A stretch of DNA of 64,000 nt from Coniochaeta sp. PMI_546 (taxonomy: Eukaryota; Ascomycota; Sordariomycetes; Coniochaetales; Coniochaetaceae), in the NCBI GenBank assembly GCA_021432605.1, contig MU271146.1, positions 2,294,001 through 2,358,000 of the forward strand, read 5' to 3'. This document shows positions 11,570-24,505 of this stretch, piece by piece. The notes under the pieces were generated by a model. It was given only the letters and a program-made list of their open reading frames with translations. It did no database searches and had not been told where the DNA came from. Made by a program: the position numbers and the translations under genes. Within the stretch, counting starts at the first letter, position 1. Each line of letters begins with the position of its first letter.

Positions 11570-14500
11570 TCAAGTCCACTTCGAGAAATCAACCGACTCA
11601 ACTAACGCATCAGCAGCGCCAGGCTGCCCCCCGGAGCCCATCATCTCCGTGTCACCCGCAGTAGTAGCAGACATCACGCTCCCCCGGTGGCTCATCGGGT
11701 CGGTACTCGCGCTAGTAAAGAAAGTCGCGACCGAAGACCGCCGGAGTGAGTTCAAGCTGTCCCGGACGCCGCTAGCGGGGCGCGAGCCGACTCCTCCTTC
11801 CTGCAGAGTGGCCGATGGCTGCTGGTGCTGCTGCTGGTGCGGCGTGATCGTCAACATGCTGCTGCCCTGGCCGGCTCCTCCTCCCAAACCCATGCTAGTG
11901 GTTGGCGGGGAGGGCGCGGGCGCGACCTTGGGCCCGTACCGCTCGCGCAGGCGGTTGATGTCGCGGAGGCGCGAGCGCCAGGAGGATACGAACTCGCCGC
12001 CGCCACGGTTGGCCCAGACGTGGGAGAAAACGGAGGCATTGAGCGCGAGGAGGCGGACGAAGCCCGGGAGGGCGTCGAGGCTGACGGTCTTTGGCTCCGC
12101 GGCGGGTGATATCTCCGGGAAGCCGGGCTTCGACATCACTTGGACTGTGAAGAATGGAAGAGGCGAAGGGCTGTGGGCATTGTCGCCTTCGTCTTCCCGC
12201 TGCTTCGCTGCGGTATCTCTAGATGCGATGAAGGTCGGGCGCGGGTTGGGCGTGATGACTATGTTGACGTAGTTGAAGTCTGACGGAAAGGTGTCAAATT
12301 TAAAAGGAAGGCCAGAATTGTTGAAGATGATGTTCACAAAGTCATTTCCGATGTGGCGCTTCTTATTAGCGCACTGAGGGTCCATATCAAGGTCCGTCGG
12401 CATCTGGGTCGTCACGTGGAAGATGATTTCCGTGACTCTATCACGCCAGCAGAAAGTGTACTTGCCGTCGCTATCGTTCGCACGATCCAGACCCTGTGCG
12501 TTGAACGTGGCACCCTTGAGTGGAGTCAACGTGCCTAGGCCTCGGAGGAATTTGACATATTCGGGACTTCCGACGGTGTTGGCGAGGATCTCGACTTCGT
12601 TTGTTTGGTTCTCGCCGATGTAGATAACCCCGACTTTGTGACCGTCGACCGTGCTGTTCAGGTCGAACAGACGGATCGCTCGGTCCACAGCATCGTCAAC
12701 CGGAAGTGGGATGGGCCGGGTCGCTGGGTCGTACGATTGAGGGATTGGGGCCAACAACTGGAGAAGGATGTGACTCGGCATAGTCGCATCGCCACTCAAC
12801 ATGCCTCTAGCTGCATCTGAGCTCGTCGTCGTCGTCTGATGGTTCGATACAGGCGCAAACCGCTCCCGCACAGCGAAGGAAGACATGCCCGACGGGTACC
12901 GGCGAGTGATTTCCGCCCAGCCGCTCTCCTTCCCTTGCTTGATGGTGACAATACTATTGCCGATGATCCAGCGCTTCTGGAGCACTTCTCCATAGAACTC
13001 CTCCTTGAAAAGTGGATCTTCCATCGAGTCGGCGGCGTCGGAGTAGGCAACACGCTGCATGAAGTCCATTGTGATCTGGGCCTGCTCCTCGTTGCTCACC
13101 GACCCGTCGACATCCGTGAAAAGGTTCTTGGCGATCCAGCCGATATGGTTCGGCCTGTCGTTGATCCGGAGGGCAAGGAACCAGAAGGTGACGACATGGT
13201 AAGCGAGGGCGTACACGTATTGCGGCAGGTCGTCAGTTGGACTCTGCTGTTCGATGGGGTTATGGCTTGGGCCGGCGACCACAGCAGGCGATTCAGGTGC
13301 GCTGTTGTGGCGCGCCGCCGCAGAGCGTGTCTTGTCCCGAACATACTGCAGGTATCGGAAGGCGATACCGAAGACGATGCGATACTCTTCCTCCCGGAAG
13401 TTGGAGTAGAGATGGTGAAGTCGACTCAGGCATGCCAAGAATTCCAATATGTGCATAGCGACGAATGGTTGTGTTATGACCTGAGACATCTTATGTAGGA
13501 TGGGGACGAGCGACGCTCTGATCGAATTCGGGATCTCGTGACAGCAGACAGACAGAGCGTGAATGCACGTCTTCGCTGTCTTGTCGGAGAGACCATTCGT
13601 CAACACGCGAATGATGTCGTCTTCGTCACCTTTGCGGAAGTAAGGGTGATAACTGACCAAGGTCGCCACGGATTGGAACAGACAGTTCCCCACATCCGAT
13701 TTTCGCAGGCCAGTTGAAGAGGGAGGTTCTTGATATGAGTTCATCCGGAGCATGTCGCAGATGAGTTTGCGCAGCTCTTGTACCCGAGCAATGGCGGCAG
13801 CGTCCTCAAAAATCGGGTGGTTGCTAAGTTGCGAAGGTAGATGCACCAGCACGAAGCTATACACCTCCCAATCACAGCCCTGTTGGAAGATGTAGAAGAG
13901 GGCTTCGAGCCAGAGCGCCATATTCAGCACCGCCTTCTTCTCGCCGGGAGTGGCGTCGTTGGCTCGAGCAACGTGGGAAAATAGAACTGTGCTTGCGTTG
14001 TGCGAAGGCTCTTCTGGCAGACTGTCGGAATCAGGCAAAGTCCACAATCGTCTCAAGTTCTGTATATGCGCTCTTGCACCGCTGGTAGTACTAGCCGTGC
14101 GTGATGGTACTACCCTGTCACTTGTCTGTCCCTGTGTGAAGGAAATACCGCGGGACGGGCGTTGTTCCAGCCTCGCCATTCTCGACGGCTGAGCCGCATC
14201 CTCTGACAGTTTCCGAGCAAGAGATGCTTCAGTCCTGTACAGCGACGCTGCGAGTCCGTCTGAATGAGTCATGGATGTGAGATAGATACGGTGGTTCCAG
14301 TCGGCCCTCAATCGAAAGAGCAGTTTCATGGCTGTCAGGCGAGCATCGGACTCGCATTTGCTCGACCTCGCGATATGGAGGAGGCAAGTGAAGGTCTTTC
14401 GCGCCTTAGCCACATCATTGTTCATTGATCGCATGAACATCTGCACATAGCCCCTCGTCACGACATTCGAAAGACTTCCGCTGGCCTGATAGCCTTGCTG

Positions 14501-16566
14501 TTCCGCGACATCAAGTGGCTGCCTTGCTTGCTTCGTCTGCATGGCCGCTGCAACTTCGGTTCGTTCGGTCACAATGACCCTTTTTAGTGAATCCAGAATA
14601 AGGTCGAAAAGCTCGATGCTGGCGGTATCGGCGACCTCGACCAGAAAGGATGTCGTTTCTTGAAGGACAATCACATCCGTCTCGGTCTCAAAGTCGACGA
14701 GAACACGTTTCACAAGATCCGAGACCATCTCGCCTTCCACAAGCTCTGTTGGTACAACTTGTAGGAACTCGTATAGTTCCCTGATAGCCGCAAGCGCTTG
14801 AAGGCGAGTCAAGGGCAGAAGATCGTGGTTGAGGTAGAACGATTCGATTACCAGGTTGACATTGTTCTGCCAACCAATCTCGGTGGGGTAGCAAGAGCGG
14901 TGCTCTCTGAAATGATCGAGAAGGAGGGAAACGGCGGAATCTGGCAATGCCCGGTGCACGGCGCAGAGGAATTTAATGCACTCGTCTCGCTGCAAAAGAT
15001 CGGATTTGTGGAACTTAACGAGCTGCTCAACTCTAGTTATGAGCAGTCGCAGCTGATACGCCACATTCTCCTCGGAGTCGTTTTCGGTTTCGTTATCCTT
15101 GCTGACCGATGAAACGGCGTCCGGGTCACTGCCCGAGGTCTCGGCAGCTTTCTCGCCACATTGAGCAGCAACGTTGAACAGAACGGTCCAATCCTCGTCT
15201 ATAACAAGTGAGTTGATCCCGCCATCCGCGTTCTCGAGCAGCGAGTTGATAAGCTTCAGGATATCGCGAGCAACCTTCCTTGACTTCGTCATAGCAACGT
15301 TGGCTAGACCGTCCGCCAGAAGGGTGAGCGGCACCGTCGGATAGTTCTTCTCAGCATTCTTGGCGAGCAATTTCTGGAGGATGGACAGAGCACCTCGAAC
15401 AACCCTCATCGTCTCACTGCCCTTCTCCGTGGTTGTTTGATAGCCCCTAAGCGTATCCAAACAGATCCTGACAGTAGACTGGCCATGGTGTGACTTGCAG
15501 ATGTTTGAGATGGTGTGCCAGGCGTCCTTCTCCAAAGCTCGCACCATGCTGTGGATCGAACTCAACACATCGATACAAGGTTTCAGGCGGTCTTCTGGAA
15601 TCGTACCAAACGTGACGATTGCATCGATGACACCGATACAGGCCCTGATGTCCCCCTCGTCGGTGGTCTTGATGCAAATATTGCACAGCGCATCGAGCAA
15701 CAGGCCGATAGCTTTGTCGTCCGCTATCTTGAAGTTGAACTTGATGACCTTCTCGACCAAGGCAAAGAGTTGGGTAAAGTTTTGATCTTCTCCAGACGCA
15801 GGAAGTTTGCCCTTGGAGGACTTGCCGCGGAGCAGCGAAGCTTGGTGTTTCCTAGACGCCTTCTTCGCATTGTAAGCATCGTTCAGCCACTTAGTGAGGA
15901 GTGGGAAGATGTCATATTCGAATCCGGAAAGCTCGCGACCTCCGCTGGTCAAGTCCTCGATGGCGGCCAGTTGAAGATGAAAATCCTTGGGATGGGCAGG
16001 TGCAGACAGGGTTTGGAAGTAGTCCTTCCTCTCGACCTCTTTGGAATATTGATGCTTTGCACAGCTATCGAGGAGCTGCCAGCCAGCGTCTCGAGCTGCG
16101 TCCGTCTTTGACGGCTCAATCAAGTCTTTAGCAGCATCAAAAATCTCCAGAACCTGTTGAGCATCGGTCAGGTACGATTCAGGCCAAGCATTTGGGTTTA
16201 CCAGGGAAAACTTACCGGAGCGAGCGGATAGTCCGCAACGGCAAAGCGGAGGGTATGGGCTGCAGCTATGCGCTCGTTTATTGACCCATGCTTCAGCTGG
16301 CGGAACGCGTCCATATGCTCGGGTGGCAGTCCATGTGTGAAAGCCGCGGCATCTGCCTCATCGCCAGGGAATATTGACGAGACGTTACCTAGGGTCTGCT
16401 GGGGAGGAGGCGACTTTTTGGAGCCAGTGAGGCCGCGCAGAACGCCAGCAAGCCCTCCAATGCCTCTGGCCTCAGGTTGTTGAGCTTCATCTGGGGGCGA
16501 GGCGGGCATGGGCTCGTCGTCCTCAGGGGCCCGGGCCTGGCCTATGGAAGCTAAGAAGCGAAACAT
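11570..16566 (-). CDS. tsc2: tuberin, TSC2-type GTPase-activating protein
   Basis: Tuberin is the GAP of the TSC complex, which switches off the small GTPase Rheb and so restrains TORC1. The model has two exons, 16566-16216 and 16153-11570, joined by a 62-base intron with a CTGAC branch site, giving about 1644 residues, typical of fungal Tsc2. The long helical tuberin repeat region fills the N-terminal 1200 residues. The Rap/Ran-GAP domain is near residues 1260-1440: HKVGVIYIGENQTNEVEIL, the catalytic asparagine-thumb motif RHIGNDFVNIIF near residue 1383, then FNYVNIVITPNPRPTFIA. A low-complexity tail rich in Ser, Gly and Gln ends the protein (residues about 1520-1644). In-frame upstream codons exist before the chosen ATG, so the N-terminus could be a little longer. 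It diverges from CSE1 across a 1.5-kb shared upstream region. Confidence 0.93.
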
Positions 16567-18097
16567 TGTCAGCCTCGTGCCATTTGAGAAGCCTGTAGTA
16601 TGAAGAAGAGAGTGCGAAGCAAGATGGGTCGCTCGCAGAAGTGGTCGAGGGAAGAAATAGGTGGCATACGGTACAGAACGCGAAGTGACCAAGGCGAGGG
16701 GTTGATGACAAGAGTGACTGGTCAGTTTCTGAAAAGTTTACGGGGGATGCGCCTCAGTGGCCAACCTTTTTGGTGCTGGCGGAGCTGTGTGTAAACTCAT
16801 CGGGGCAAGTTGACGCTCTTGGGACAAGATTAGGGCATCGCATCGTCCGGACGACCATTAAGCTTTGGGGCGTACGGTCTAAGGCACTGAGCACAGGGCG
16901 CGGACGGCGGAAATCGACAACATGAACATAGAATTAACGTGATGGGACAAGCGACTTACACACAGAATGCTACTTGCATAAAGGAGTGAACCATACACGA
17001 CGTCGATGGCGCAAGGGTATCACAAGTAATGCGCCAGGCTGAAGCGCACAATCAGGACACCACCACAGTCAACTGCTGTCAGGTTGTTAGAGACTGTGTC
17101 GAACAATCGAAGAGCAGCTACTCTAAGTTCTCCAGATGAGTTCGGCCGATATTTGTCTACACCGTCCCCTAGGCGAGGCTATCGTCATTTACGGCTCGGT
17201 ACGGATCGAATGGTTGTCAGGATATCGGAGGACGAGGCAGCTAAGGTAGGAACACGGGAGGAGCACAAGGATCGTCAGTACTGAAAAGTCTGGCTGTCGT
17301 AAATGTCCATGTAAACCGAGATATGGCATGTGAGATGGATGCTCTAGGCGATCGGTATATCAGGGGTTTCCAGTGAAAAAGGTTCAGAGAAGATCTGGAA
17401 TCTGCAAAGGAGGTCTGATAGCTCATTGGAAGTCGTTGTGGTCATTGCATATCTCTGCTGCCCGATAAGAAGGAGTTATTAAGTGGGACCTTGTGATCGC
17501 ACTTTTGGCGGTTCGCAGCTTGGTTGATCCGCTTCCACCAATCAATGCCGTCGTTGTCACTGACCCGGTGGATATCGATGTGTGTCGTCATTTATGATGT
17601 CTTCACAGCAATGTCATTTTCACGTTGCCTATCCGCGCTTGCTGCGCAAAGACTGCTACATGTTTGAGTTAAGTCCCGTACTTTTCCAGTGCTAGGAGCC
17701 CAGACAAAAAATAGATATGATTGTATGCTTCAACCCAAGCGCTTGGGTAAATGAGATTGTAAGGCTGAAGGCCATCAAGGTGACAGGGACAAGTGAAGTA
17801 CTTCTGTAGTTGCCCTTGCCCGCTTAGCTGCGGGAAGTGCCGCCTCTTGCCTCAGCTGGAGCCAGCTGCCAGGCGTCCCCACCCTTCCATAACCAATCAA
17901 ATTATAGGTGCCTGGGAGAGCTTTGGGGAAGGTGCAGCCTAGCAACCCAGCAACGCTGCCTTTTTGTTTGAATTGTTGCATCACTTTCGATTGCTGGCAA
18001 ACAAAAATTCCGTAAATCCTCAACGTGGCTCCCTCAACCACATCTACGTTCGCACCATTACCCTCCTAAGCGATACCCTCAGCCGGTCTTTTTCAAC
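16567..18097. promoter_or_regulatory. shared upstream region of TSC2 and CSE1
   Basis: A 1.5-kb divergent spacer that should carry both promoters. It contains a perfect 16-base palindrome at 17733-17748. The last 100 bases before the CSE1 start are pyrimidine-rich, as in fungal leaders. No gene or RNA recognised. Confidence 0.5.
17733..17748. repeat. perfect 16-base palindrome ACCCAAGCGCTTGGGT
   Basis: Eight-base arms with no spacer, 350 bases before the CSE1 start in the divergent TSC2/CSE1 region. The form suits a dimeric transcription factor site. It does not match a site I can name with confidence. Confidence 0.6.
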
Positions 18098-21000
18098 ATG
18101 GCAGCTGAAGTTGGCCATATTGCGCAGCTTCTGGATGCCACTCTTGATCCGCATCAGCATCGCAAAGGTGAGTCGTGTTTTCCTGAGCTCCGACGAGCTT
18201 CACCCCGCCATGGCTCGGTGAAGCACCATGCTACCACCAACCATTTGCTAACTGTGCCATGTTCTCACAGCCGAGACTGCGCTGAAGAAGGAAGAGGCGA
18301 AGACTGGATATTCATTGACCCTCCTCAACATCGTTGCCTCCGAGCCACTACCCCTCAAGACTCGTCTTGCTGCCGCTCTCGCCTTCAAGAACTTCATTCG
18401 CCTTAACTATGTGGATGAGGCTGGCAACTACAAGCTCCCAGCAGATGAGGTTGCAACCATAAAACAGGAGCTGGTCGGGCTCATGATCTCGTCTCCACCA
18501 AGCATCCAGAGCCAGCTCGGCGAGGCCATCAGCATAATTGCCGATTCTGACTTCTGGAGGAGGTGGGACACCCTAACACAGGATCTCGTCAACCGGCTCT
18601 CCCCCACCGACTACAAAGTTACAAACGGAGTCTTGGAGGTTGCGCACTCCATATTCCAACGTTGGCGCCCCTTGTTTCAGTCAAACGAGCTCTACGAGGA
18701 GATCAATCATGTGGTCAACATTTTTGGAGAGCCGTTCGTCCAGATGCTCGGTGTGGTGGATCAACAGATCGACGCGAACAAGGACAACCAGGCTGGTCTC
18801 AAGGGCTGGTTCGACACACTGAGTCTGTTGATTAGGATTTTCTATGACCTCTCGTGTCAAGATCTCCCGCCTGTTATCGAGTCCAACTTCGGCCAGATCG
18901 TGACGATTCTCCTCAAGTACCTCTCATACACAAATCCCCTATTTGACGGCGATGATGAGGAGTCGACGCCAGTGGAGACCGTCAAAGCAGACATTTGCGA
19001 GGTTCTCACCCTTTACACCACGAAGTTCGACGATGACTTCAACCCTTTCGCCGAGCAGTTCACAAATGCCGTTTGGAACCTGCTGTCTGCTGTGGGACCG
19101 GAGAAGCGGTATGACCTCCTCGTGAGCAAGGCTCTCAATTTTCTCACAGCCATCGCGTCTGTTCCTCGGCATGCTCAGAGCTTCAACGACGAGGCGATCA
19201 TGGGTCAGATAGTTGAAAAGGTCATCCTGCCCAATGTGTCGCTCCGCGAGTCTGATATTGAGATGTTTGAGGACGAGCCAATCGAGTTTATTCGCCGTGA
19301 CCTTGAAGGTTCCGACACTGACTCCAGGCGGCGGGCAGCTACCGACTTTCTCAGGAAGTTACTCGAGAACTTCGAGTTGATGGTTACCCAGGTGGTCTTC
19401 AAATACATCGAGCACTATCTGACACAGGGTGCCGCAGACTGGAAAGCAAAGGACACGGCTATCTACCTGTTCCTGGCTATTGCTGCAAAGGGTACCGTAA
19501 CTGCCGCTCAAGGAGTGAAGACGGTGAACCAATACGTCGATGTGGTGGACTTTTTCCAAAAACACGTCGCTGCAGATCTCGTTGGCGATGAGGGCGTCGA
19601 ACCCATCTCCAAGGTTGACGCAATAAAATACCTCCACAACTTCCGCAGCCAGCTGACGAAAGAGCAATGGCAAGCTGCCTTTGATCCTCTCATCAAGAAT
19701 CTGGGCTCGACCAATTACGTTGTCTACACTTATGCTGCCATTGCCGTCGAGAGAGTCCTGTACCTAACCAAGGATGATGGACAGCACCTATTTTCCCGGT
19801 CTGACATTGAGCCATTTGCTAAGGATCTTCTTCAACACCTATTCGTTCTAGTCGAGAAGGATACCTCGCCAGCCAAGCTGCAGGAGAACGAATTCCTTAT
19901 GCGGTGCATCATGAGAGTTCTGATAGTCATCAAGGACGGTGTCGTACCTATCTTGGATGCGATCCTGAATCACTTGATCACCATAACCAACGTAATCAAG
20001 GCAAACCCGAGCAACCCTCGATTCTACTATTACCACTTCGAGGCTATCGGCGCGCTTGTTAGGTAAGTTCTTCACCCTGGCGACAATGTTGGCTTACCGC
20101 CGTGGAAGCTGACACATATTCGCAGATACTGCGGTAACGCGAATGCAAGCAAACTTGAGGGTCGTCTGTGGGAGCCATTCTCGTACATCCTTAATGAAGA
20201 TGTCACAGAGTTCGTACCTTACGTCTTCCAGATCTTCGCCGCACTTCTGGAGGGTGATCGATCCGCCCCACTACCAGAGAACTTCAAGACGTTGCTGGTA
20301 CCGTTGACGACACCCGCGCTCTGGGATGTGCGTGGCAACGTCCCGGGTTGTGCGCGATTCTTAACAGCGATTATTCCAAAGGCAGCGGCCGAGATTCAAG
20401 CCGGTAACTTGCTGGAGACAATTCTCGGCATCTTCCAGAAGTTGGTCCAGGCAAAGAAAACGGAGCAGAATGCCTTTGACATCCTCGAAGCAATTGTCGC
20501 CAGCTTCCCAGGACCGGCCTTGGATCCTTACTTTGTCACTCTGCTGACAATCATCCTGAACAAGCTCCAGACCAACCCCTCGGACTCGTACAAGACTCGC
20601 TTTGTACGGTTTTACCACCTCGTTTCTGCCCGAGTGGAGGCTGGGTATGGAGCCGACTACTTTATCAAGCATTCCGAAGCTCTGCAGGCGGGTGTGTTTG
20701 TGCAGATCTATCTCAACATCGTCCTGCAGACTACCAGCCAGTTTGCTCGGCCCGTGGACCGCAAGCTTGGCGTGGTGTCATTCACCAAAACGCTGTGCGA
20801 GTCACAGTCGTTTGCGCAGCGTTACCAGAAAGGTTGGGGTTTCACATGTAACAACCTCCTGGACCTCTTGAAGAACGCACCCAAGGTGACGGCTGGCGTT
20901 GGTGACGAGATCATCACCGAGGCGGATGTGGACGACATCGGCTTCGGCATCGGCTTCACACCACTCAACACATGCAAGCGTGGTCCGCGTGACGACTTTG

Positions 21001-21140
21001 CCGAGATCACGAATGTGGAGAGCTGGGTGAGCGAGTATCTGAAGGCTGCCAACCAGAGACACGGGGGCGCAATCGCCAACTTTGCCAACGAGCGCCTCTC
21101 GGACGAAGCGAAGCAGGTTATCGCTACTTACCTGCAATGA
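18098..21140 (+). CDS. CSE1: importin-alpha re-exporter CSE1 (CAS exportin)
   Basis: CSE1 binds RanGTP and carries importin-alpha back from nucleus to cytoplasm. Three exons (18098-18167, 18271-20062, 20126-21140) give 958 residues, the usual length. The N-terminal importin-beta region is plain: HRKAETALKKEEAKTGYSLT, then LPLKTRLAAALAFKNFIRLN, followed by the CSE1 segment with FEDEPIEFIRRDLEGSDTDS near residue 370. HEAT repeats continue to the C-terminal CAS/CSE domain (FQKLVQAKKTEQNAFDILEA, NPSDSYKTRFVRFYHLV). The ATG at 18098 is the first in the mature leader and gives the expected MAAEVGHIAQLLDATLDP start. Donors GTGAGT and GTAAGT are canonical. Nothing odd in the protein. Confidence 0.97.
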
Positions 21141-22239
21141 GCGGGAGAAGGCAGGAGCACGGAGCTGATCACATGTCGACGCTCCAACTGGTATGACCAC
21201 ATGAGTGGGGAAAGATGTTGTTGGTGGGATTGTGGAGGACGCATCTCGATGGACATGGTTATGATCTTTGCTCACGGATTCCAAAGCTAGGCCGTGGAAT
21301 GGCAGGCGTCATTTCGAGCTCGACGCAAGGAGGCTGGAAGCCCAGAGCCTTGCAGGAGAGGTGTGTCATGGATAGTAATCGGCTACCGCAGATGTGAGTC
21401 GATTCGAGACAGACGGTCTTGCCGATTGGGCCGGGGCCATCGTCGACTTGGCGAAGCCTAAGTCGGGTAAAAGAGCGAGGCTAGATAGACGCAATGTCTT
21501 TCCTCTGATTATTACAAAGAAGCGCATGAGCTACGCAACATAGCTGACAGCCGATAAAAGGGTATTCGTTGCTTGTCACAAGTGTTGTGTTGTGTTGGTT
21601 GTGTTGTCTCGTGTCTGTCCAGTCAACGTCCGTTAGGTAGGCAACACAAGCGTTAGTTACCTTCCAGTCCCCACCGTATGCCGCTATGCTTGTGTTCGTA
21701 CATCATCTTGAGTTTTGAATTTCCATTGTCTCGCTGGTTTCGGAACGCATGACGCCGCTGCGTTGTTCCCGTGTTTCGGGTAGGATTGAACATGCTACTA
21801 TGCTGTACCTTGCCCGCTCTCAGGCCGCAACCACGGCATTTCGACTATTGAAAGAAGGCGCAGGATCTATTGTCGAGACACAGTCTCAGACCTGAGAAAC
21901 ACTTCGCCACTGAGAGCTAATTGTATGTCTTCCGGCCGAGTGAAGCGTTTTATAGTGGTTCGTTGGCACTAAGAAACATGCTGTGCAGTAGCTTACTGTT
22001 TAATGACCTTATTGTCGGCCACTATTCACACCCCAAAGCGGATGGCCCTTGTCCGTCCATGGCGATGACACGGACCCTGGATCTTGCAGGTCAACTTCAC
22101 ATCGACCTGAGATGTCAGAAATTCCAGAAGAGTTCTAGAGGAATGAAAGTGAACCCCCGGTGACCGAATCGAGGTCTGAATAGCTAGTTCAATAGCCGAC
22201 TTGTCCTACATGAACCACGATGGTTGCTTCTATCACACC

Positions 22240-22257
22240 TTCTAGAAGTTCTAGAAG
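22240..22257. repeat. tandem duplicated TTCTAGAAG element
   Basis: Two exact head-to-tail copies of a 9-base near-palindrome lie 22 bases before the TATA box of the secreted peptidase. Each copy has the TTCnnGAA form found in heat-shock elements, but the phase between copies (one base) is not the standard five-base unit spacing. It may be a regulator site or chance. Confidence 0.4.
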
Positions 22258-22278
22258 CAGTCACACTTGCCTGTGTGG

Positions 22279-22284
22279 TATAAA
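22279..22284 (+). promoter_or_regulatory. TATA box of the S10 peptidase gene
   Basis: TATAAA about 95 bases before the ATG at 22375, at a usual distance for a fungal core promoter with a short leader. Confidence 0.55.
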
Positions 22285-22374
22285 GTCGAACCGCCACCTG
22301 CTGGGTAGCCCCTTTCAAGTCACATCAAACGAACCAACCGGACAGATTCCCTCCCTCGTGCTGCGCATCACAGA

Positions 22375-24505
22375 ATGGCGGTCATGATTCGCACTGTCAC
22401 AGGGGCTGCCCTGGCGGCCCTCCTGGCGTCTGGCGCCCATGCCGCTCCCACTGTGATCGAATCACGCTCGGAGCCAGGTGTGACGCTGAGTTTCCAGCAG
22501 GTACCGGTAAGTCTGAGCCGAGAAAAGGAGAAAGGAAAAGAAAGAAAATAATAAGAAAAGGCCCGATTTGCTTTGCTGCCCCGTTACGACTCTGATTCGT
22601 TCTCTCACACCTTCCTCACCTTGACACTCTCACCGTACCTCACCTCACCTCACCTCACTAATATCTCACCCAGGCCAAGCTCTGCGAGCTCACTCCCGGC
22701 GTGAAGTCGTTCTCGGGCTACATCACCGTGCCGGCGACTCTAGATCCGGCCATTCAGCCGTACGACGCTAGCTTCTTCTTCTGGTTCTTCGAGTCCCGCA
22801 TCCTTCCGGACCAGGCGCCGGTGACACTATGGCTGCAAGGCGGTCCGGGACTGGCGTCCGTCAACCAGGCCGTCTCCGGCCACAATGGACCGTGCAGGGT
22901 GAAGCACGACAGCAACAGCACGGAGCTCAACTTGCTCAGCTGGAACAACTTCTCGAACATGCTGTACCTAGACCAGCCGGTGCAGACGGGGTTTTCGTAC
23001 GATACTGCCACGACAGGGTATCGCGATATGCTGTCTGCGGAAGTGTTTCCGGGCCCGATCTCTGGGCCGGGGAACGTGACTTATCGGCCGGGCAAGTTTG
23101 GCAGTCAAGATATGAGCAAGACGGCGAACACGACTGCTATAGCGGCGAGGGCTGTGACGCATTTCTTGGATTTGTGGGGGCAGCAGTGAGTCCATTCTTT
23201 GTTGTCCCGGTGGTGGTATACAGGGAGACGATATGGGGACATCACTGACGAGAACGAAAGGAACCCGAAGTACAAGCGTGACAAGATCAACATCTGGTCG
23301 CAGTCGTAGTAAGCTATCCGTCCCAACCATCCCCTACCACAACATCAACTGACCGCCACTGCAGCGGCGGCTTCTACGCCCCATCCCTAGCGACGCAGCT
23401 TCTCAAGCAGAACAAGATCGGCGTCGACTCAGTCGGCATCATCGACGGCATCATCGACCTGCTGATCCAGGCGCCCGCCTACCCTCAGTTCGCCGTCAAC
23501 AACACCTACGGCATCAAAGCCATCACGGATGCCCAGGCCGCCGACGCGCTGGACGCATTCTACAAGCCGGGCGGCGCTCGTGACCAGACCATCGCCTGCA
23601 AGGCCCTGCAGGCGCAGTACGACCCCAACAACTACGGTAACAACCTTACCGTCAACGGTATCTGCAACCAGGCGATCTTCTACGGCTTGGCGTATGTGTA
23701 CGGTCCGTATGAGCAATACTCGACCCCCTCGGTAAGTGTGTCCATGTTTCTCTGCCCTTCCCAGAGACCACTGATCTGACCGAAACAGCGCAATCCCTTC
23801 GACATAGGACACATCATCCCCGACTCCTTCCCGCCCCCTTACGCGATCGGCTACCTCAACAACGCCTGGGTGCAGAGCGCGCTGGGTGCAAAAGTGAACT
23901 TCTCCGAGACATCGCCGATCGTCAACCACGCTTTCTTTTCCACGGCGGATTACGGGCGTAGCTACATCAAGGACATCGCCGACCTCCTCGCCGCGGGGGT
24001 GAAGGTCGCCCTGATGCACGGCGACCGCGACTACATCGCGAACTGGTTCGGCGGCGAAGATGTGTCCCTCGCCATACCCTGGAGCAAAAACGCCACCTTT
24101 GCCAACGCGGGATACGCGGAGATCAAGATCCCGCTGAGTCCGAATGGCGGGCTGGTTCGTCAGGTCGGCTCGTTCTCGTTTTCGCGTGTCTTCCAGGCTG
24201 GCCACGAAATGCCGTATTACCAGCCTGCCGTCGCCCTGGCGCTGTTCGCGAGGACGATACTGGGCCTGGACGCGGCCACGGGCGCCAAGTTCGTCACGAA
24301 TGGGTACTCCACCTCCGGCCCGAAGAACATACGGAACGTGACGGTCGGTCCGCCGTCGCCGCCGCAGGGACCGGGCGAGTGCTATGTGGATGCGGCGCCG
24401 CTGAGCAACAGCCCGAGCCGGTGCACCGGCGCGCAGTTGGCGGCGCTGCAGGGGGGCACGGCGGTTGTCAACTCGGATCGCATTGTTGTCGCTCCTGCTT
24501 CTTAG
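22375..24505 (+). CDS. secreted serine carboxypeptidase, family S10
   Basis: Removes C-terminal residues from peptides, probably outside the cell or in the vacuole. A signal peptide is clear (MAVMIRTVTGAALAALLASG, then AHAAP). Five exons (22375-22506, 22674-23185, 23261-23308, 23365-23731, 23789-24505) give 591 residues. The catalytic triad is complete: Ser in WSQSYGGFYAPS, with the Tyr codon split by an intron; Asp in LMHGDRDYIANWFGG; His in FQAGHEMPYYQP. The oxyanion loop reads LWLQGGPGLASVNQ instead of the usual GGPGSSS. Many N-X-S/T sites support secretion. Intron 1 carries an ACCTC repeat. A long antisense open frame at 23429-24205 is a shadow of the high-GC codons. Promoter elements are a TATA box and duplicated TTCTAGAAG. 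Confidence 0.93.
22637..22658. repeat. ACCTC pentanucleotide repeat in intron 1
   Basis: Four exact copies plus a partial one, inside the peptidase first intron and close to its acceptor, where it adds to the polypyrimidine tract. Confidence 0.8.

Larger units (their letters stand above)
21141..22374. other. spacer CSE1 / S10 peptidase
   Basis: 1.2 kb. The left part is the 3' end of CSE1, with a TG-rich run near 21580-21620. The right part is the peptidase promoter with the TTCTAGAAG duplication and a TATA box. No gene recognised. Confidence 0.55.

Noticed and set aside
11649-12272. 207-codon plus-strand open frame
   Set aside because: It is antisense to the low-complexity and GAP-domain end of TSC2; a shadow.
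22279-22320. tRNA-like string GGCGGTTCGAC on the minus strand
   Set aside because: It overlaps the peptidase TATA box and no cloverleaf forms.
23429-24205. 258-codon minus-strand open frame
   Set aside because: It is exactly antisense to S10 peptidase exons with high-GC third positions, so it is a shadow frame.
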